10,194 nucleotides of DNA from Gammaproteobacteria bacterium (GTDB lineage Bacteria; Pseudomonadota; Gammaproteobacteria; UBA4575). Within the stretch, counting starts at the first letter, position 1. Each line of letters opens with the position of its first letter. Location: NCBI GenBank assembly GCA_027297825.1, contig JAPUHH010000011.1, positions 1 through 10,194 on the forward strand, written 5' to 3'. The notes beneath the pieces were generated by a model. The model worked only from the letters and a program-made list of their open reading frames with translations, ran no database searches and was not told the origin of the DNA. Position numbers and translations under genes: made by a program. Below, piece after piece: positions 7,786 to 10,194 of this stretch.

Positions 7786-7801
7786 CATTAACTATCTGTT
7801 A
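7786..7801 (+). repeat. Direct repeat copy 1 (CATTAACTATCTGTTA)
   Basis: This 16-mer matches 8137-8152 at 15 of 16 positions. With the following base it contains the inverted repeat TTAAC-5 nt-GTTAA, a layout typical of a dimeric regulator site. A third partial copy, TTAACTGATAG, lies at 8030-8040. It resembles the reverse complement of the second half. Confidence 0.5.
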
Positions 7802-7887
7802 AGGCATTGATCAGTTATAAACCTTTAACAATCTACCCACACTACATATCCCCTCCCAACAAGCACCAAACAATGCAATTTACTTAA

Positions 7888-7903
7888 TTTTTGCATGCAA
7901 AAA
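7888..7903. other. Perfect 16-bp palindrome TTTTTGCATGCAAAAA
   Basis: The sequence reads identically on both strands, with a GCATGC core flanked by T and A tracts (the A tract continues to 7905). It lies mid-way in the divergent region, so it may be an operator or a bent-DNA site. It is not a plausible terminator for either flanking gene, because both are transcribed away from it. Confidence 0.4.
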
Positions 7904-8136
7904 AATTACCTTAATCTATTCAATTACTTATCAAGATACCGAATATCAGATAAACATGACCACCAAGCGAAACCTAGTCTTCAAAATGTTTTTAAACATT
8001 GACTATTGCTGGAATGAAGGACGACATCATTAACTGATAGATCATTTTTAGAAGCTTTCAATCGATGCTTTAGTCTCTAGAATGACTCAAGGGCGTTAAT
8101 CATCCACCAGATGGCATATATATTAGCTGAATTTCT

Positions 8137-8152
8137 CATTAACCATCTGTTA
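8137..8152 (+). repeat. Direct repeat copy 2 (CATTAACCATCTGTTA), overlapping the pilB promoter candidate
   Basis: One mismatch to copy 1 (C for T at the eighth base). It keeps the inverted repeat TAAC-5 nt-GTTA. It lies inside the spacer and reaches the first bases of the proposed pilB -10, about 30 nt before the ATG. A bound protein could therefore block or aid polymerase. Confidence 0.5.
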
Positions 8153-8156
8153 TTAT
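8148..8156 (+). promoter_or_regulatory. Candidate extended -10 promoter for pilB
   Basis: TGT-TATTAT matches the extended -10 pattern with one mismatch in the hexamer. A poor -35 (CTGAAT, 8127-8132) lies 18 nt upstream. Transcription would begin near 8163, about 19 nt before the pilB ATG. This is suggestive only, since AT-rich DNA yields such matches easily. Confidence 0.35.
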
Positions 8157-8181
8157 TAGTCTTTTAATTAGAGAATACTAA

Positions 8182-9906
8182 ATGGCTACTGCTGCCTCAA
8201 CAATTAGAATAAGTGGTTTAGCACGCAGGCTTATCAATGACGGATTTGTGTCCGAGCAGGACGCTACCACAGCGCAAAAAAAAGCACATGACAATGGTAT
8301 TCCATTAACTTCTTATCTTGTAAAAAATAATCTTTTAGCTGCAAATGATTTAGCACATTCAGCTTCCAATGAATTTGGTATCCCCTTATTAAGCATAGAC
8401 TCTATTGACCTTGAGTCCATCCCTAGTAATTTAGTTCCCGAAAAACTGATTCGACGTCACCATGCATTACCCATTCAAAAACGTGGCAATCGATTATTTG
8501 TAGCAATTTCTGATCCAATGAATTTAGCTGCATTAGATGAATTTAAATTTAACACAGGAATTACTACAGAAGCTATTCTTGTAGAAGAAGATAAGCTTGG
8601 AGCAATTATTGATAAAGCTCTTGAAATGGGCGACAAATCTATATCTATGGAAGGATTGCTGGATGATGATCTGGATAATCTTATAATTTCAGGTGGCGAT
8701 GATAGCAAGGATGATGACGGCGATCCTGATGTAGATGACACTCCAATCGTACGTTTCGTTAACAAAGTGATGTTAGATGCGATTAACAAGAAAGCTTCTG
8801 ATATTCATTTTGAGCCATATGAAAAAACCTACCGCTGCCGCTTTCGTGTAGACGGTATTTTAGAAGAAATAGCTAGCCCCCCACGAAATTTAGCACCGCG
8901 AATAACCGCGCGCTTGAAAGTTATGGCACGCCTTGACATCTCAGAGCGTCGTGTACCGCAAGATGGCCGCATCAAGATGAATCTTTCCAAAAAGCGCTCT
9001 ATTGATTTTCGTGTCAACACTTGCCCAACTCTTTGGGGTGAAAAAATCGTAATGCGAATTTTGGACCCTACCAGTGCGACATTAGGCATCGATGCTCTTG
9101 GATACGAAGAAGATCAAAAGCAGCTATACCTTAATGCTTTATCGAAACCTTATGGACTGATCCTGATAACTGGACCCACGGGAAGTGGTAAAACCGTTTC
9201 ACTTTACACTGGTCTAAATATTTTAAACACTCCAGACAGAAATATCTCCACCGCAGAAGACCCTGCTGAAATCAACATGCCAGGGGTCAATCAGGTAAAT
9301 GTGAATCCAAAAGTTGGGCTGACGTTTGCTTCTGCACTACGCGCATTTCTACGCCAGGATCCAGATATCATCATGGTAGGGGAAATTCGAGACCTAGAAA
9401 CGGCAGAAATAGCCATTAAAGCAGCTCAAACCGGTCATTTAGTCCTATCGACCTTGCATACTAACGATGCTCCACAGACACTTACACGGCTGTCAAATAT
9501 GGGCGTTCCCCCATACAACATTGCCTCTGCTGTGACCTTAATTATTGCTCAGCGACTGGCTAGAAAATTATGCGAGCAATGCAAAGCACCTGATGACGTT
9601 CCTAAAGAAGCGCTCATAGAAGAAGGATTTTTAGAGTCGGAGTTTGAGCCAGGTAAATTGAAGATTTTTAAAGCGAATGGCTGTGACCAATGCAACAACA
9701 GCGGCTACAAAGGACGGATAGGTATATTCCAAGTTCTAGCGATCTCTGAAGAGATGGGAAATCTAATTATGGAAAATGGAAATGCCATACAGCTTGCTGC
9801 ACAAGCAAAAAAGGAAGGCTTTCCAGATTTGCGTGATTCGGGGTTAGAAAAAGTCCGTGCAAGTATTTTAAGTCTTGAAGAACTCAATCGTGTAACGAAG
9901 GATTAA
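8182..9906 (+). CDS. pilB: Type IV pilus extension ATPase PilB
   Basis: The 574-residue cytoplasmic secretion ATPase powers pilus assembly as a hexamer beneath PilC. The N-terminal MshEN/GspE_N-type region spans about 10-150. An Asp-rich linker follows at 161-186. The N2 domain contains SDIHFEPYEKTYRCRFRVDG (206-225). The RecA-like domain has Walker A GPTGSGKT (331-338), the Asp box STAEDPAE (356-363), Walker B DPDIIMVGE (393-401) and the His box TGHLVLSTLHTN (417-428). Zinc-binding cysteines are C464/C467 and C501/C504. Length and motifs match gammaproteobacterial PilB, including the C-terminal LEELNRVTKD. One small difference is PAEI where PVEI is usual. ATG at 8182 has AGAG at 8170-8173, 8 nt upstream. 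pilC begins 4 nt after the stop, as in the common pilBCD operon. Confidence 0.97.
   Translation: MATAASTIRISGLARRLINDGFVSEQDATTAQKKAHDNGIPLTSYLVKNNLLAANDLAHSASNEFGIPLLSIDSIDLESIPSNLVPEKLIRRHHALPIQKRGNRLFVAISDPMNLAALDEFKFNTGITTEAILVEEDKLGAIIDKALEMGDKSISMEGLLDDDLDNLIISGGDDSKDDDGDPDVDDTPIVRFVNKVMLDAINKKASDIHFEPYEKTYRCRFRVDGILEEIASPPRNLAPRITARLKVMARLDISERRVPQDGRIKMNLSKKRSIDFRVNTCPTLWGEKIVMRILDPTSATLGIDALGYEEDQKQLYLNALSKPYGLILITGPTGSGKTVSLYTGLNILNTPDRNISTAEDPAEINMPGVNQVNVNPKVGLTFASALRAFLRQDPDIIMVGEIRDLETAEIAIKAAQTGHLVLSTLHTNDAPQTLTRLSNMGVPPYNIASAVTLIIAQRLARKLCEQCKAPDDVPKEALIEEGFLESEFEPGKLKIFKANGCDQCNNSGYKGRIGIFQVLAISEEMGNLIMENGNAIQLAAQAKKEGFPDLRDSGLEKVRASILSLEELNRVTKD
9897..9902 (+). promoter_or_regulatory. 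Shine-Dalgarno GAAGGA for pilC inside the pilB end
   Basis: GAAGGA lies in the last codons of pilB, 8 nt before the ATG at 9911. It supports that start and translational linkage of the two genes. The closer AAGG (9906-9909 region) is too near the ATG to serve well. Confidence 0.6.
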
Positions 9907-9910
9907 GGTT

Positions 9911-10194
9911 ATGGCTACAGCTTCTGCACCAGATGCAATTCTCTTCCTATGGGAAGGCGTAGACCGCAAAGGTACGCGTATCAAAGGTGAAGCGCAGGCT
10001 ACCAATGAAATTTTATTGAAAGCAGATTTACGTCGACAAGGCATCAGCCCATTAAAAGTCAAGAAAAAACCAAAGCCATTATTTGGCGGTAAAAAAATAG
10101 TTAGCAAAGATATCTCTATTTTCGCAAGAATGCTTGCCACCATGCTAAATGCTGGCGTTCCCTTGGTTCAATCTTTTGAAATTATTGGACGAGG
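9911..10194 (+). CDS. pilC: Type IV pilus inner-membrane platform protein PilC, 3'-truncated by window edge
   Basis: The frame runs open from ATG 9911 to the window end, giving 94 complete codons of a protein usually about 400 residues long. The visible part begins MATASAPDAILFLWEGVDRK. It then shows the PilC/GspF N-terminal pattern: W-E-G-x-D-x-K-G, DLRRQGISPLKVKKK, DISIFARMLATMLNAGVPLV and QSFEIIGRG. This is the cytoplasmic N-terminal part of the platform protein, which links PilB to the pilin subunits in the inner membrane. Membrane helices lie beyond the edge. Most relatives have F-x-R-Q-L-A-T-M where this protein has F-A-R-M-L-A-T-M, a minor change. It is co-transcribed with pilB (4-nt gap), and pilD is the expected next gene, although it is not visible. 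Confidence 0.95.
   Translation, partial: MATASAPDAILFLWEGVDRKGTRIKGEAQATNEILLKADLRRQGISPLKVKKKPKPLFGGKKIVSKDISIFARMLATMLNAGVPLVQSFEIIGR

Larger units (their letters stand above)
7684..8181. other. 498-nt divergent intergenic region, regulatory
   Basis: This stretch separates the minus-strand glycan unit from pilB. It is AT-rich and shows no RNA gene or convincing coding frame. The longest plus-strand frame I traced from an ATG is 25 codons (7956-8033), with no ribosome site. It does hold outward-facing promoter candidates at each end, a 16-nt direct repeat and a 16-bp palindrome, each listed separately. No pilin gene is present here. Confidence 0.7.

Noticed and set aside
7956..8033. Small protein of 25 residues in the pilB upstream region
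   Set aside because: It starts with ATG but has no ribosome site, no recognisable motif and no supporting context.
8112..8128. Sigma-54 promoter (TGGCA ... GC) upstream of pilB
   Set aside because: TGGCA is present, but the -12 part reads TTAGC, with the GC one base too far from the GG. Sigma-54 promoters are strict about this spacing.
7684..8181. A pilin gene, tRNA, CRISPR array or insertion sequence between the two loci
   Set aside because: No prepilin leader (GFT/SLIE type), no cloverleaf, no regularly spaced repeats and no inverted ends or transposase were found.
8475..8789. Minus-strand open frame of about 100 codons inside pilB
   Set aside because: It is Ser-rich because it is the antisense of the Asp codons in the PilB linker; pilB is certain on the plus strand.

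Overview
The window looks like an accessory surface-glycan region joined to the start of a conserved type IV pilus operon in an AT-rich gammaproteobacterium. The taxon call rests mainly on the full-length PilB. It has the gammaproteobacterial layout, including the zinc tetracysteine pairs and a C-terminus ending in SLEELNRVTKD, with PilC starting 4 nt downstream. I cannot name a genus from the sequence.

Layout. (1) Positions 1-2261, plus strand: three different SAM-dependent methyltransferases in a row. The first is cut by the left window edge and has a hydrophobic C-terminal segment. The second is a soluble class I enzyme. The third belongs to the TylF/macrocin O-methyltransferase family. 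(2) Positions 2256-7683, minus strand: a tightly packed four-gene unit read right to left: GT4 glycosyltransferase, AsnB-type glutamine-dependent amidotransferase, a second GT4 glycosyltransferase, and a MurJ/Wzx-type flippase. Junctions are 0 nt, a 34-nt overlap, and an overlap or near-overlap, so one transcript is likely. The two gene sets converge on a shared TTATAA stop hexamer. (3) Positions 7684-8181: a 498-nt divergent control region with extended -10 promoters pointing both ways, a 15/16 direct repeat and a perfect 16-bp palindrome, but no convincing gene. (4) Positions 8182-10194, plus strand: pilB (complete) and pilC (cut by the right edge).

How the genes may work together. The two glycosyltransferases would extend a lipid-linked glycan on the cytoplasmic face. 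AsnB would transfer glutamine-derived nitrogen, plausibly making a sugar amide. The methyltransferases would methylate sugar hydroxyls or other groups, and the flippase would move the lipid-linked product across the inner membrane. No polymerase, ligase, oligosaccharyltransferase or initiating transferase is in view. The product could therefore be O-antigen, capsule or exopolysaccharide, or, given the pilus genes next door, a pilin glycan. PilB (ATPase) and PilC (inner-membrane platform) drive pilus extension; no pilin gene is visible between the loci.

I do not see a clearly new biological system. The most unusual observation is that the conserved reading frame of the flippase begins without any ATG, GTG or TTG codon. 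It suggests an ATT or ATA start, or an error or mutation at the overlap with the upstream gene.
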